Numbered from the stretch's first letter, positions 12,501 to 21,600 are shown. The stretch: DNA of 64,000 nucleotides from Stichopus chloronotus (GCA_021234535.1 CM037849.1:12691526-12755525), one strand, 5' to 3'. Translations and numbers: made by a program. Notes: generated by a model from the letters alone, not told the origin.

Positions 12501-15500
12501 ATGTTGGACATAAGTGGTTTTAATCTTCATAGCTAATAAGAGTGATCAATGACTTAGGGAAAGATTCTTAAAAATTCTGTCTCAGATTTTAGAACTCATG
12601 CATTGCGATAAGTTTCGTGGTTCTCAGGTTTCAAGAGGAATTTCTTCTTAGAAACCTTACAGCAAGCTTCTCAAGAAACTACTTTTCACATAAACAGTTT
12701 TTGCAATGTGCTCTCTTTGTTGTCATAGATCCATTTTAATTAGTTGGATTAATTGGTTGGAAGTAATTTCCTTCTCTTATCTGGCTAGATCAACTAAGAC
12801 GTGAACTTTTTCCTGACATTTTACATACATTCGTCTTAATCTCTTAAATACAGTGCCACAACAGGCAGTCAAAGCCAGATCGTGCGACAGTCAGGTGCTT
12901 CATCTGTCATGCGCCCTCTATGAGGTGGGTTACATCACCGTCGAAAACGCTTTCTACGGCCGCCGGTCGGACGGGACCCTCTGCCCCCACAACGACACCA
13001 GCCACACGTACGACCAGACCTGCTCTGCTTCGTCCTCCTCGATCATCGATCTCGTGGAGTCGCTCTGCAAGGACAGGAGAAATTGCGAGGTGGATGTGGA
13101 GAGGGACATTTTGGCCGCCCTTAAAGGAAGCGGAGAGGGAGACCCTTGCCCAGGGGAATATAAATACCTGGAAGTCAAATACACTTGCAACAAGTTCATT
13201 TCAGGTGAAAATGTTTTTGATTTTTTTTTTTTTTTTGGTAACCTTTGGCATGAAGCCTGTCATGGCTTCTTCTGTGAAGTTTCAATTAAAGAGAAGAGAG
13301 AGGTTGTGAAAGTTTCTTTGTTGTGGTGTAGTTGAGTTACACGGTGGTAGTAATGATTAGCACAGAGATGACCACTGTATTTTGCACACAATTTTGCACA
13401 AAAGCAAACCAGTGTGTCATATTTGACAGCTCTGGAGAAGTTCAACTTCATTACCAGAACCATCACTTGTGCAATTTATGTGGGTAGTGATAAAGAAACA
13501 GGACATAGATTAGTTTGTGGTCTTGCAGCTGAGACATGAAAAGAATTTTGTTGACGTGAAGATTTTCTTGGGCCAGATTTAATGTGGTATTCATGTTTTG
13601 TCTCTTGGTTGAGATCTCGCAAGCATCTCTGCTCATTTAGTTTGAATGATCTGTTATTTCTGTTACCAATGAGGTCACTTGACATCCGTTTAAAGCAAAG
13701 AATCCTTTTCATCAACACAGAGCTAGTACTCCTTAAATTTGTAAGTTCTGACAGTCAGATTAATGGAGAAATTCTGAAACGGCCGATCTAATTTTCAGGT
13801 AATCGCACCTACGAGTCCTCCACTCAGGTCTGCAAGGAAGAAGATCTACAGATTGCCTGTTTCGGAGAGAATCGTTTCATCGAGGTCGTCAGCGCGGAGT
13901 ACAAACCATCGACCAGCGATGCTCCCCATTGGTGCCCTAACGAAGCAAGTCAAGACCGTAAGTTCTCCAATTTGCAAATCATGAGCTGGTCTTTCTCCAC
14001 CAGGATTAAATTCAGCTGGTGATGTTTGCATCTTTTTTAAAATTGTTCTCTCTGTACCACATTGTGTCGTAAGGCTCTTCACTCGTGAGGTATCGAAACA
14101 GGTTGCTTTGACCAAACTTTTGTTCACTACGGATCGATGCCTTGCCGATTAACAACACATACGTAATGTCACATGAAAGCTTTAGTAAATATCTAACAGT
14201 GTTTATGCCAACTAACTCAGTCTGTGTTACATCAATCAAACCTGTATTACACCAATGAACTGCGTTTTGCCGACAGTGGGTGTTTCTTTCTGTACAAGTT
14301 GTCAGTCCCATTAAGCATGGAAGAAGCAGTGCGAGTAAATTATAAATTTTATGACCGTCTCAGTGGGCGGTTATTTTATCAGGAGACCTTTGCTAAGTGT
14401 TGCCTCCTGTAAATGGATGCAGTGCCTCAGTCATCCTACAGTGATATTACCACGTTTTTAAGGAAGTGTCTGTTCATTCCCTCTCTCTCCCTATAATTTC
14501 CTCTATTTCAGTGGGAGCTTGCTCAGCTCAAGACGTCCTGTCGCCGGTCCAGAACCTCTGCAACAACAAGATCACCTGCACGGTGAAGGCTGACGAATAT
14601 TTCTTGGGTGCCACCAGCTGTACCACACAAAAGATGCAACTGGAAGTGAATTACAACTGCAAAGGTTTGTAAACGCTGAGAATCAGCATGCGAGAAATCG
14701 AATGTCGTGAAGTGGTAGTTTGATCGAGTGCTAGTGTGAGAAGAAAAGGTAATGAAAGATGTATAAACTCTTCAACATGAGGTTCATGAAATTACAGAGC
14801 TCATAAAAGACATAAGACTAGTAGAGTTGACTAAAAAAAAAGAAAAATTCAGAAAGACTGAATATTTCTCAAGTTGATTAAACTGAGTTATACAAAAAAG
14901 TGAATATCACAACAGCTTCAACTTGAGTGGGTTATCATTCAAAATAATACCTTGACTAGGCTATCATTCAGAGTAGTACCTTGAATGAGTTATCATTCAA
15001 AGTAGTGTCTTGGTCACATCTGCTGCAGATGAGGAAAAATACGCCAAAGAAATCATCAGTAATTGATGACCATTGGAGGTAAAAAATCTCAGAGTTTGAT
15101 ATGATAAGATACTTTATGAGCAATTTTCGTGAGAACACAAATTATGGAAAAAAAGAGAAGCAAAATATGTAAATTATTTTGAGCAAGAGATTCATTAAAA
15201 TTTTTTATTCAGAAAGACCTCAGTTGCCCTGAATTATCATTAAATTTGTAAAATTTACTTTTACAGACTTTAAAGATTGAACATTCCTCGAGTCTAACTA
15301 ACTTATGCAAAAGGAATATCGTAGTCACCACGGCGATTTAGTGCTTATATCGTGGTCATGTATGCTGCAGGCAGAAAAGTATCTGCAGAAGCTGTCAGTA
15401 ACAGATGTGATCCTGGGACAAACACTACAAGTTTGATATGTCAAAATACCATATGAACATGCTGCCTTGAGAAGAGAAACTATGAAATTACGATGTCAGC

Positions 15501-18500
15501 TGGAAGGTCGTCACCTCGGGTTAATTGGAATGAATATTCCATCATTTCCCTATCTCTCAATCTTTAGATTTACTAACACCAGTTGAGCATAAGTGAGATG
15601 GATTTAGTAGAATATACCCAATTCTACATGACTTAGTTTTTTCCATACATCCATGTTTACACAATCCCCTCATTCAGATTCAACACAATGGCAGGTGTAA
15701 TATTTTGCCTCTACAAAGATATTTTCATTCTGTGCATGGGCCCAGTTTTGAACATTTGTTGTAATTTGTCTCTTAATTCTTCCATCTGCTTCTTCAATAT
15801 AGACTTTATTTAATGTTAAATTTTAATTTAATTTAAAATTTCAAGTATCAGATTAAGATGAGTGTCTTTGCTTTCTTTCCTCAATCCCCCCAGACAACCT
15901 TCCCACGGGTGAGCTGACATTGTACACCTGTGAAGGTCTGGATGCTGAGCTGTCGTTGACCTGTCCTGACGGGGAGTACATAAATGTCACCGACGCATTT
16001 TACGGCCGGACCCAAGTGGGCAGCTCCTCTTTGGTGTGCCCCGATCAGGACGGCCAAGACGTCACGACGTCTTGCCGGTCGACGGACACGGCAGCGGTCG
16101 TCATGGCGTACTGCCAGGACCAGCGGTCATGCAGTCTTCCGGTGAGTGTTGGATAGTTTTCAATGTTTCCGTTAAAATTTCAAAGTATTTATTTTAATAA
16201 AAATATTCAAGAAGATGGACAAGATTCCTCAGAGAAAGTTTTTGCTGGTCTTGTAAAGTGCTGGCCTTCTTTCGTGTTTGAGGAAATGGATCAGTCGACA
16301 TTGTTGATAAATGGTTTACCTCATTACTTTTAAATCATTACACTTCGCAACATGGGTGTAATGGCAAGGTCACATGCTGAACTGGTTGAAGATTTGAAGC
16401 CCTTAAATCAGATTCATTTGACCATTAGAAACATGAAGATGGTTCGTGAAGTTTTCTAATATTACCCTCAGAGAGCAGATCAACAACGACACTCCTTTCC
16501 AAATGCTGAGCTCTTTCTCAAAACTTCCGCTGATTTGACGAAAATAGAGCGAGGTAGAAATGATTACAAAATGACAGAGAATGGTGACTGGCTCTGTTTT
16601 TATCTGCAGCACAGTGGAGAGTGTGTGGGTTTTAGTGCAATCCCACTTAGGTGTGGGTGGTTCTGTAACATGAATTGATCAGATTAAAATCGTCAGTAAA
16701 TCTTCATTTCTCTCAATTACACATTTCTTCTGTCCACAATTGTCAATACTTCTCCTCCTGCATACTTTCATGGATTTGTTTGTAACTCGGATACAATTAA
16801 TGTTCCTTGGGTGTTCAGGAATTCCCCTGTAATTCAGTACAAAATTCAGCAAGGTCTCACAGTCTTTTATGTAAACAGAAGTACATGGTGTTTCATTTTG
16901 ATGTCGGTAATATTCTTCTAACTTGCAAAAATTTACTTTGCAAAAGACAAAAAGTTCTCTCAAATAAGGTACATCAAAACGGCAGGTTCAACTGTACGCT
17001 ATGAGTGTGACTAAAATTGCATAATTGTGTTTCATTGTAATATTAATTGTATGTCACTATGTTTGCTGCTTTGAAATGTGGTTCATTGAATTTTGCTTTC
17101 AATTACATGAAAAGTGAACCTTAATTTATTGTTTCAGAAATTATCCTAAAGATCTCTAATCTGTGATTTTGTCATTCCCCCCCACCCTTGAAGGTTGATC
17201 AAGCGCAACTGACAGCTACTGATCCATGTCCCAGTATTGGCTCGAAGTACCTGCAAGTGTCATACAGGTGTGAAGGTAAGAAACAGATTATATTGCTCGT
17301 ACGCAAAATTTCCTAGCGGGCAGACGGCCGGCCTGCCTGCCTGGCCCATGCCATGTATGTTACTTCCAGTTTGTAGCTGTCTGTGACTTGAGTCTCTTCA
17401 CTTTTTAAAGTTCCTGGAGAAATGACATTGTCAGGTCGGGGTCAAAGCCCTCGTTCCATTTCATGAAATGGTCCCTTTTGTTTCACTGCAAAGGAAAAGC
17501 ATCACATGCGAAATTGCTCGACTTTGTCCGTTTTGATGAAGGTCATGAAATGTTACGTCATGTCACAAGATGAACAGTACGACAGCTAAATGCAGAGACA
17601 GAGAGGCTCTTTCGCCTCAGACGACTTTCCTTTTGAAGTTTGCCTGTACGACAGGGTCATGGGTCAAGACCATAACAAAACCAACCCTGTGCTATCAACT
17701 CATCTCCTTAAAAGTCCTCCTGCCACATCTGCCGTCTGTTTCTTTGTATGGAACAAATTGTGCTCTCTCTTTGGGATATTTGTGCTGTTTTCTCCGTTTT
17801 GCATCTTCTGAGTGGTGTGTATGTGAAGATAACTAATGCAAAGAGAAAAATGATTGAAGTCACTCGGTATCAGAAATTGTCTTTTCATCATTCAAAAGAG
17901 CAGCCCATTCCGTAGAGTGCTCCTTTAAATGGAGCAAGCAGTCGTCCCTACTTCATTCTAAAACATCATCAAAATTTTGCAATTATCTTCTTGTTTCTCT
18001 TGTAAATACTTTTTATGTTGTTGCCGAATATCAGTTACTGCATTTGAGTGAGGTGTCATGCTGCAAAATTAAGCTATTCAACAACAAAAATGACATCCCA
18101 TTATGGGAAAGAGGCAATCATGAATTAGCATGGGGGGTATACTTATTCAGTGCGGGTGAATGCATTTTCCCTTCTATAAGCAGGTGTAAGTTGGTTTTAA
18201 TTTTCAAAAGTAAACCTACCCATCTGAAAAAAGGCATCGGGGAAAGACATTCGGTAAAGGCAACTTTCAAAGTGAAATCACCCAGAAGAGAGACGCACAA
18301 AAGGAAATGAAATCAAATATACCAGGAGAAATAGAAGAAGAGAAAGGTTTTTCACTTTGTTTTTTCATTTTTTGCTACAGTCGGCCGCCCCAAGGAGGAT
18401 ATCACGTTATATGCCTGTGAGGATCACGACGATCTTTATTTGGAGTGTCCGGATTCATTCCCTCACATAAGAATCATAGAAGCTAACTATGGACGACTGG

Positions 18501-21020
18501 AAGGTATGAATTGTTCATTCGTTGACGTGCTTGTGCATTCATTGTTCACTTGTTTGTTCATTCATTCATTGTTCACTTGTTCATTCATTCATACTTTGAT
18601 TCACCAAACGCTGCTCTGAAGTTAATTTGTGTTGCATTCAATCCACCACAGATTAATTTCAGGAAACTTTGTATAAAACAGTGATGCCAATATCAATGTG
18701 AAACTTTCAATAAGGTTTAACCAAAGATAAATTCTCTCACAAAACGTCATTCAATTCTCTTCCTCAGACAATGGTTGTCATGGCAATGATGAGAAACCAT
18801 GACAAGAGCAATGACTGAATAGATAATGGTGTATGTCATCTAGTCAAACTATATCATACTCCACTTGATTGTAATAACATGAAGATCAGTCACAAACTTG
18901 AAGCAGACCGTAATGACTATCAAGTTTAGATACATTAAGCAGGACAGGAATTAGAACTTTTGTAGATTCCAAGCTGCACTGACAAATAATGTTTTTTTTT
19001 TTTTTTTTTGTTTTTCAGAGTAGCCAAACTGTGCTACCATATGTGATTTGTTGCTAAAGAAGTGTTCAATCGCAGGGTCAATTTCATTCAAGTTTCTTCT
19101 GTTTAGGGTTGTAGAACGGGAATACACTACAATATTTTTGATGTTCCCAACGAATAAATAGTCTCAACTCTCGTCTAGCTCAACAACTGACTGGCTTGAC
19201 TTATGCCACATCATTCATTTAGCCAAAATCTAGAGTCTTGTCTATTTGTTCACCAGTACAAGTCTTCCTATTGCAGTTTTGTCCTGCATAACAACAATTT
19301 TTGGTCCACCATTGGGTAGGACCTTTGTGCTCATTGACCCTCCTCCCCCACCTTTCATACCCCCCTCCCCCCACCTTTCCTCTGCCACTATCCTTGGATA
19401 TGCTTGTATAGTGAATTGGGTTGAGTTTCTTGTTTTTGAAAGCATTTTTTGAAGTTGTGTCAACTGTGAAATGCCCGAACTGAAACACTGAAATTGTGTA
19501 AGTTCTTTCCGGCACGCTTGTCAATACCTACAGTATATGGATCTTGGTATACCTGTTCATAAGTATGGTGTACCAGTTCATTATGATAGCAGCTTTGACT
19601 TAGCACGTAACCATTTGAAGTCAGTCAGAGACACGTCGTCCGTCATTAATTGCTTCAGATTATCAAATTGATCACCGAGTCATTTTAAGTTTTTTTATTT
19701 TCTCAATCCCTCTTCTAAAGGACCACCGAGGTGTACTTTCAGGGAGAACCTGCCGTCATTCGCTCAATTCACGGAATGCAGGACTGACAACGTCCTGGAT
19801 AAAATCCGAGACACCTGCACCAACCTGCAAGACTGCACCGTCCCGAGCCACTGGAACGGCTACATAAACTCAGAGCCCTGCATCGGCACCTACAAGTACC
19901 TCCAGGTCACCTACAGATGCCTCAGTAAGTCCCAAGAAGTCTCCGTTGAGTACAAAAAATTGTGTGACAGTCCGGGAGGGAAGGAGTAAAAAAACAGAAG
20001 CTCTCGTTGCGGGATGCGAGCAACTTTCATTATACAGTAGTTTGGTGTGCAAGTGCAGGGGTGTATTATGAACCCCCCAAGGATCTCAGGCTCACCCCAG
20101 TCACCACCATACTGAGTAAATTGAAGTCTGCAGTTGCACAAAATATTTTAAATACTTGCATAGCCAAGAGGTATCTTCAAGTGTGTACAAAACATTATAG
20201 TACTCATAAGTTATTTTGCGGGTTGGTTAATTGCAGCGCAAAATTATGTGACACTGTCACGTACCAACTGTTGAGAAAGGAAACCACATCACCCGTCACC
20301 GTAAATTAATACTGTACCATGATGAGATGTTTCTCTCCCTTTACATGGCTCTACTTTGCCTTCATGCCGTTACTTGTACGTTAAAATGGGATTCACTTCA
20401 ACCTCACTCTTCTTTCGTTCTGCTGAGGTTCAACTTGTTGCAAACTGTCATCGCCTTAGGTCACTTTTATCCCCTCATGCTGTGATAATCCACATGGTCA
20501 ATTAAACATCGTTCTCCTAAAGTAATTCAGGTGTGTCAATCCAATGTCTAGGCTTTCTTGAGCTGCCTGGCAAGGGGTATTAGGTGTCATGTCCATAGGT
20601 AACACATGTGTAATCGGGCATGAAAGAGGGTCTGTTGAACACTTTAGCACAGTTGTAACGTCTCGTTAAATGGCATTCCAAATCGACCTCAGACATTTTG
20701 ATCTCTTTCCCTTCACAGTGACCCCAGCAATCTTTCGACCCAAAGGAGACTTCACTTTCTTCATCAACCCGTACCCAAAACTGAAGAATTACCGCCTGAA
20801 CAGCCACATCTTGTCGACCTCCAAGGAGAGGAACTTCCTGGAATGCGTCAACAGGTGCCTCGACAACGACCTCTGTGCCTCCTTCAACTTCAATACGGTG
20901 CGAACATCGCAAGGTTTCACCTGCCAGTTGAACGACATGATCGCAGATGAAGTGCCACAGGAGTACCAGTTTGCCTCAGACTTTGAGTACTACGAAAGGG
21001 AATCGTTTCGTGTCCGTTAG
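183..21020 (+). CDS. Multi-domain SUEL-lectin protein (F5/8C-Ig-SUEL-WxxW-SUEL-FTP-SUEL x4-PAN), 3' part of gene, 19 exons
   Basis: I joined 19 exons by hand: 183-508, 674-818, 1529-1819, 4736-4888, 5448-5615, 6060-6139, 6749-6947, 7606-7728, 8932-9129, 10861-11079, 11815-12018, 12854-13204, 13799-13957, 14512-14664, 15894-16141, 17194-17275, 18381-18503, 19721-19924 and 20719-21020. Every junction has AG/GT borders and a matching phase, and the join is open for about 1,242 residues to TAG at 21018-21020. Domains by residue of this fragment: F5/8 type C 1-157, Ig 158-255, SUEL1 256-361, WxxW 362-454, SUEL2 455-561, FTP 562-702, SUEL3 703-819, SUEL4 820-923, SUEL5 924-1033, SUEL6 1034-1142, PAN 1143-1242. 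The first exon begins inside a codon, so upstream exons and any signal peptide lie outside the window. No membrane segment is visible, and the Cys-rich composition with N-X-S/T sites implies an extracellular protein. Families of this type bind carbohydrate or membrane surfaces. A role in recognition, immunity, egg coat or matrix is inferred only. I do not recognise a named orthologue. Confidence 0.9.
674..818 (+). CDS. Exon: C-terminal third of F5/8 type C domain
   Basis: The acceptor is ctcaacag at 666-673 and the donor CAAG/gtgatg at 818/819; phases are 0 in, 1 out. The exon gives the classic discoidin C-terminus: VFTGNNDSN, then ARFIRLVPLEW, then LRLEVYGC with the closing Cys. It pairs with the Cys at the start of the previous exon to close the domain. 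Confidence 0.92.
1529..1819 (+). CDS. Exon: immunoglobulin (I-set/C2-like) domain
   Basis: The acceptor is gccatcag at 1521-1528 and the donor AAAG/gtatgg at 1819/1820, a symmetric 1-1 exon that encodes one whole domain. The Ig pattern is complete: Cys of strand B in GTIQCRAFG, the Trp of strand C in LRWERDG, and the strand F motif DDRGFYTCVAENQFG. N-glycosylation sequons NIT and NAT are present. It could be classed as I-set or Ig_3; the fold assignment is secure. Confidence 0.93.
1820..4735 (+). other. Long intron carrying the AGGTCA tandem array
   Basis: This 2.9-kb intron separates the Ig exon from SUEL1. Apart from the ~145-bp tandem repeat array (annotated separately) it holds AT-rich sequence with no exon I can support. 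The short open frame near 4431-4643 has no domain signature. Confidence 0.8.
2040..3600 (+). repeat. About ten tandem ~145-bp units with clustered AGGTCA half-sites
   Basis: The landmark TTGTAAACAC recurs, intact or slightly diverged, at about 2101, 2246, 2391, 2538, 2682, 2838, 2987, 3132, 3277 and 3412, so spacing is mostly 144-149 bp. Each unit contains GGTCATATTGAGTAGATGAT and then a half-site cluster. The cluster is AGGTCAAAGGTCA (a direct repeat with 1-bp spacer), TTTG, AGGTCA, CCAG, AGGTCA. Five units carry the AGGTCAAAGGTCA core without mismatch; the distal units decay. The left end has a (GT)n stretch and the module aaggaatctatgcgatggtg, which recurs at the end of the inverted copy near 23.35-23.40 kb, so this is a defined repeat family. 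Confidence 0.95.
4736..4888 (+). CDS. Exon: SUEL/Gal_Lectin domain 1, N-terminal half
   Basis: The acceptor is gctccag/G at 4735/4736 and the donor ACCA/gtaagt at 4888/4889; phases are 1 in, 1 out. The encoded segment has ITCDDEILIMGCPYGEYIKV followed by TTFYGR and a Cys, the standard first half of a rhamnose-binding lectin domain with the YGR sugar motif intact. The open frame is short and has no ATG at its start, so it is easily missed. Confidence 0.9.
5448..5615 (+). CDS. Exon: SUEL domain 1, C-terminal half (degenerate)
   Basis: The acceptor is tgtcttcag at 5439-5447 and the donor GTCG/gtgagt at 5615/5616; phases are 1 in, 1 out. The half-domain keeps the EEQCNNKQHCMVYVSE core and the final Cys. 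Where functional family members have DPC and KYL, this copy has DNYTDCNGF and LYANTTYSC. Sugar binding by this copy is therefore doubtful. Confidence 0.88.
6060..6139 (+). CDS. Exon: WxxW domain, N-terminal part
   Basis: The acceptor is tttgatag at 6052-6059 and the donor TTG/gtaaga at 6139/6140; phases are 1 in, 0 out. This 80-bp exon encodes YEWTSWFNTDSPDDGQDEE, the diagnostic WxxWFNxDxPxxxxxDxE opening of the CILP/mucin-2 WxxW family (Pfam Mucin2_WxxW). It is short and would be missed by ORF length filters; the in-frame continuation into the next exon supports it. Confidence 0.88.
6749..6947 (+). CDS. Exon: WxxW domain, C-terminal part
   Basis: The acceptor is ttccttcag at 6740-6748 and the donor GAAG/gtaact at 6947/6948; phases are 0 in, 1 out. 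It encodes MCLDPHDIECRQ, GEGGLVCKQ and CLDYEVRFSCPE. This matches the second half of the CILP/mucin WxxW domain (CP..iECR, GLvC, C.dYeVRf.C). Confidence 0.9.
7606..7728 (+). CDS. Exon: SUEL domain 2, N-terminal half
   Basis: The acceptor is ctccttgcag at 7596-7605 and the donor GAAG/gtcagt at 7728/7729; phases are 1 in, 1 out. Motifs are VECDGEELSISCKNDYSI and HRAFYGR, the first half of a rhamnose-binding lectin domain with YGR conserved. Confidence 0.88.
7729..8931 (+). other. Intron, no internal feature recognised
   Basis: This 1.2-kb intron splits SUEL domain 2. It is pyrimidine-rich at its left end, with a run of ten or so C at about 8030. No exon or transposon ends were recognised. Confidence 0.75.
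8932..9129 (+). CDS. Exon: SUEL domain 2, C-terminal half (canonical)
   Basis: The acceptor is tttgttcgcag at 8921-8931 and the donor TACA/gtaagt at 9129/9130; phases are 1 in, 1 out. It encodes VKKNCDHKQNCKMNVQL and then DPCPGEYKYLDIHFSCE. This is the full DPC...KYL...C signature of rhamnose-binding lectins, so domain 2 has all the usual binding motifs. Confidence 0.92.
9130..10860 (+). other. Intron, no internal feature recognised
   Basis: This 1.7-kb AT-rich intron lies between SUEL2 and the FTP domain. Open frames such as 10449-10688 show no domain motif or codon pattern that would support an exon. Confidence 0.7.
10861..11079 (+). CDS. Exon: fucolectin-like (FTP) domain, N-terminal half
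   Basis: The acceptor is ctgtcattttcag ending at 10860 and the donor CAAG/gtcagt at 11079/11080; phases are 1 in, 1 out. It encodes NFARFKPSNTSSL, GLANDFSYSSDC and EPWWMVDLEAVYDINVVTVY. This is the N-part of the eel-fucolectin/tachylectin-4/pentraxin-1 domain (A..kpa.qSS, sC, PWW.VDL, Y.I..V.vy). Confidence 0.9.
11815..12018 (+). CDS. Exon: FTP domain, C-terminal half
   Basis: The acceptor is ctacag at 11809-11814 and the donor TTCT/gtgagt at 12018/12019; phases are 1 in, 1 out. It encodes LDNFEVRIGNSSD, FCNQSLSGQFVSVHIP and LKVCEVDVQF. These match the fucolectin C-part (rL.nFeVrvG, C..pl.G.yV.v, LtlCEVeVy). The family's fucose-contact motif RxD before this segment is absent: the joined sequence reads YTCEDEGQAASLDNF. 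Confidence 0.9.
12854..13204 (+). CDS. Exon: complete SUEL domain 3 in a single exon
   Basis: The acceptor is taaatacag at 12845-12853 and the donor TCAG/gtgaaa at 13204/13205; phases are 1 in, 1 out. The whole domain sits in one 351-bp exon: LHLSCALYEVGYITVENAFYG, a Cys-rich middle, LCKDRRNCEVDVERD, then DPCPGEYKYLEVKYTC. All family motifs (E, YGR, DPC, KYL) are present. It is the only SUEL copy here without an internal intron. Confidence 0.94.
13799..13957 (+). CDS. Exon: SUEL domain 4, N-terminal half (degenerate)
   Basis: The acceptor is taattttcag at 13789-13798 and the donor GACC/gtaagt at 13957/13958; phases are 1 in, 1 out. It encodes QVCKEEDLQIACFGENRFIE and then VVSAEYKPSTSDAPHWC. 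The position of the sugar-contacting YGR motif reads YKP, so the motif is lost in this copy. Confidence 0.86.
14512..14664 (+). CDS. Exon: SUEL domain 4, C-terminal half (degenerate)
   Basis: The acceptor is cctctatttcag at 14500-14511 and the donor AAAG/gtttgt at 14664/14665; phases are 1 in, 1 out. It encodes VQNLCNNKITCTVKADEYF and then GATSCTTQKMQLEVNYNC. The DPC and KYL signatures of binding-competent copies are replaced by TSC and KMQL, consistent with a structural rather than sugar-binding repeat. Confidence 0.88.
14665..15893 (+). other. Intron containing a degenerate internal duplication
   Basis: This intron holds no exon I can support. It contains a degenerate duplicated segment (about 14850-15490), described separately. 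Confidence 0.7.
14850..15490 (+). repeat. Degenerate tandem duplication with an inner ~30-bp triplet repeat
   Basis: Landmarks in the first copy (attcagaaagactgaatattt, gtcacatctgctgcaga, gagtttgatatgataa) reappear in order in the second (attcagaaagacctcagtt, gtcatgtatgctgcagg, aagtttgatatgtcaa), offset by about 320-360 bp. Inside the first copy TATCATTCA occurs three times at about 30-bp spacing (about 14930-15000). Confidence 0.6.
15894..16141 (+). CDS. Exon: SUEL domain 5, most of the domain
   Basis: The acceptor is atccccccag at 15884-15893 and the donor CCG/gtgagt at 16141/16142; phases are 1 in, 0 out. It encodes LTLYTCEGLDAELSLTC, INVTDAFYGRTQ and VVMAYCQDQRSCSLP. The internal intron of this copy sits after the fourth-strand Cys, much later than in the other split SUEL copies, and in phase 0 rather than 1. 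Confidence 0.92.
17194..17275 (+). CDS. Exon: SUEL domain 5, C-terminal end
   Basis: The acceptor is acccttgaag at 17184-17193 and the donor GAAG/gtaaga at 17275/17276; phases are 0 in, 1 out. This 82-bp exon encodes VDQAQLTATDPCPSIGSKYL and then QVSYRCE, supplying the DPC and KYL motifs that complete domain 5. It is too short for ORF tables but is required by both phase and motif. Confidence 0.9.
17276..18380 (+). other. Intron, no internal feature recognised
   Basis: This 1.1-kb intron lies between SUEL5 and SUEL6. Its short open frames lack domain signatures. Confidence 0.7.
18381..18503 (+). CDS. Exon: SUEL domain 6, N-terminal half
   Basis: The acceptor is ttttgctacag at 18370-18380 and the donor GAAG/gtatga at 18503/18504; phases are 1 in, 1 out. 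It encodes ITLYACEDHDDLYLECPD and ends with IIEANYGRLE, which contains the textbook ANYGR motif of rhamnose-binding lectins. Confidence 0.9.
18504..19720 (+). other. Intron with short TTCATTCATTG simple repeat
   Basis: This intron splits SUEL6. At about 18510-18585 it has an imprecise (TTCATTCATTGTTCACTTG) simple repeat, and at about 18990-19010 a poly-T tract. Nothing else was recognised. Confidence 0.65.
19721..19924 (+). CDS. Exon: SUEL domain 6, C-terminal half
   Basis: The acceptor is cttctaaag at 19712-19720 and the donor CTCA/gtaagt at 19924/19925; phases are 1 in, 1 out. It encodes IRDTCTNLQDCTVPSHW and then EPCIGTYKYLQVTYRC. EPC replaces DPC conservatively and KYL is intact, so domain 6 looks binding-competent. 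Confidence 0.92.
20719..21020 (+). CDS. Last exon: PAN/apple domain and stop codon
   Basis: The acceptor is cccttcacag at 20709-20718; entry is phase 1 and the frame stops at TAG 21018-21020. It encodes LNSHILSTSKERNFLECVNR, CLDNDLCASFNF, then GFTCQLNDM and FEYYERESF. This is a four-cysteine PAN_1/apple domain with the typical aromatic C-terminus. PAN domains mediate protein or glycan contacts. The ATG created across the splice junction is internal, not a start. Confidence 0.92.
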
Positions 21021-21600
21021 AGGCGTGTTTTGAAACAACCTTCAACCATGGAAGTGGAGGATGTGATATTCACAACATTCTTTCTTAATCTCTTCTTCTG
21101 ACAAACACCTCTCTTGAAACCCATCATCATCGAGACAGATACTTTTTAAACTTGCTTCATGGAATTTTTTTTTTTTTTCTTAGCAGTAGTTCCAAACCGT
21201 GAGAAATCACCAACATCATCAATCCTTTGACTCAATACATATGCAGAGATTTGGCCCTGAAAGAGCATTTTGCCGACGACCTCTTTTACAGAACCAGTAT
21301 TTGACTATTTATGACTTCCACATAGTTTCTGTCAAATTCGTCTTCCCATCACCATTATTTTTGTTTCAAACTTTTGTATGATCTTCTGTACATCAACAGA
21401 GTGATGTAGTGCACTGGTAGCAAAATCACGCTGAATAGTGCTTTACTATAGAACTCACTCCTTCCTTTTCTCACCGGCCAAACTCGGATTGAGTGTTTTC
21501 ATTTACAGTGAGATAGTGGGGGACGTTTGACAAATACCACAGAGTATGCAAATAAATCGCCAATTGAACAATAGCAAAATATTTGTACCTTGTTTTTTTT
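21021..21600 (+). other. Probable 3' UTR of the lectin gene
   Basis: This is AT-rich non-coding sequence following the stop codon and running to the first AATAAA. No domain or repeat was recognised in it. Confidence 0.6.
21551..21556 (+). terminator. Candidate polyadenylation signal AATAAA of the lectin gene
   Basis: This is the first AATAAA downstream of the stop, about 530 nt after it. A GT/T-rich stretch (about 21586-21604) follows at a plausible distance for a downstream element. Confidence 0.5.

Noticed and set aside
12920..13309. Second long plus-strand frame overlapping SUEL3
   Set aside because: Ser/Arg/Thr-rich shadow of the GC-richer SUEL3 exon in another frame; it lacks domain motifs.
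20719..20721. ATG at the PAN exon as a separate gene start
   Set aside because: The A comes from the preceding exon after splicing; the genomic TG follows an AG acceptor and the exon joins in phase with SUEL6.
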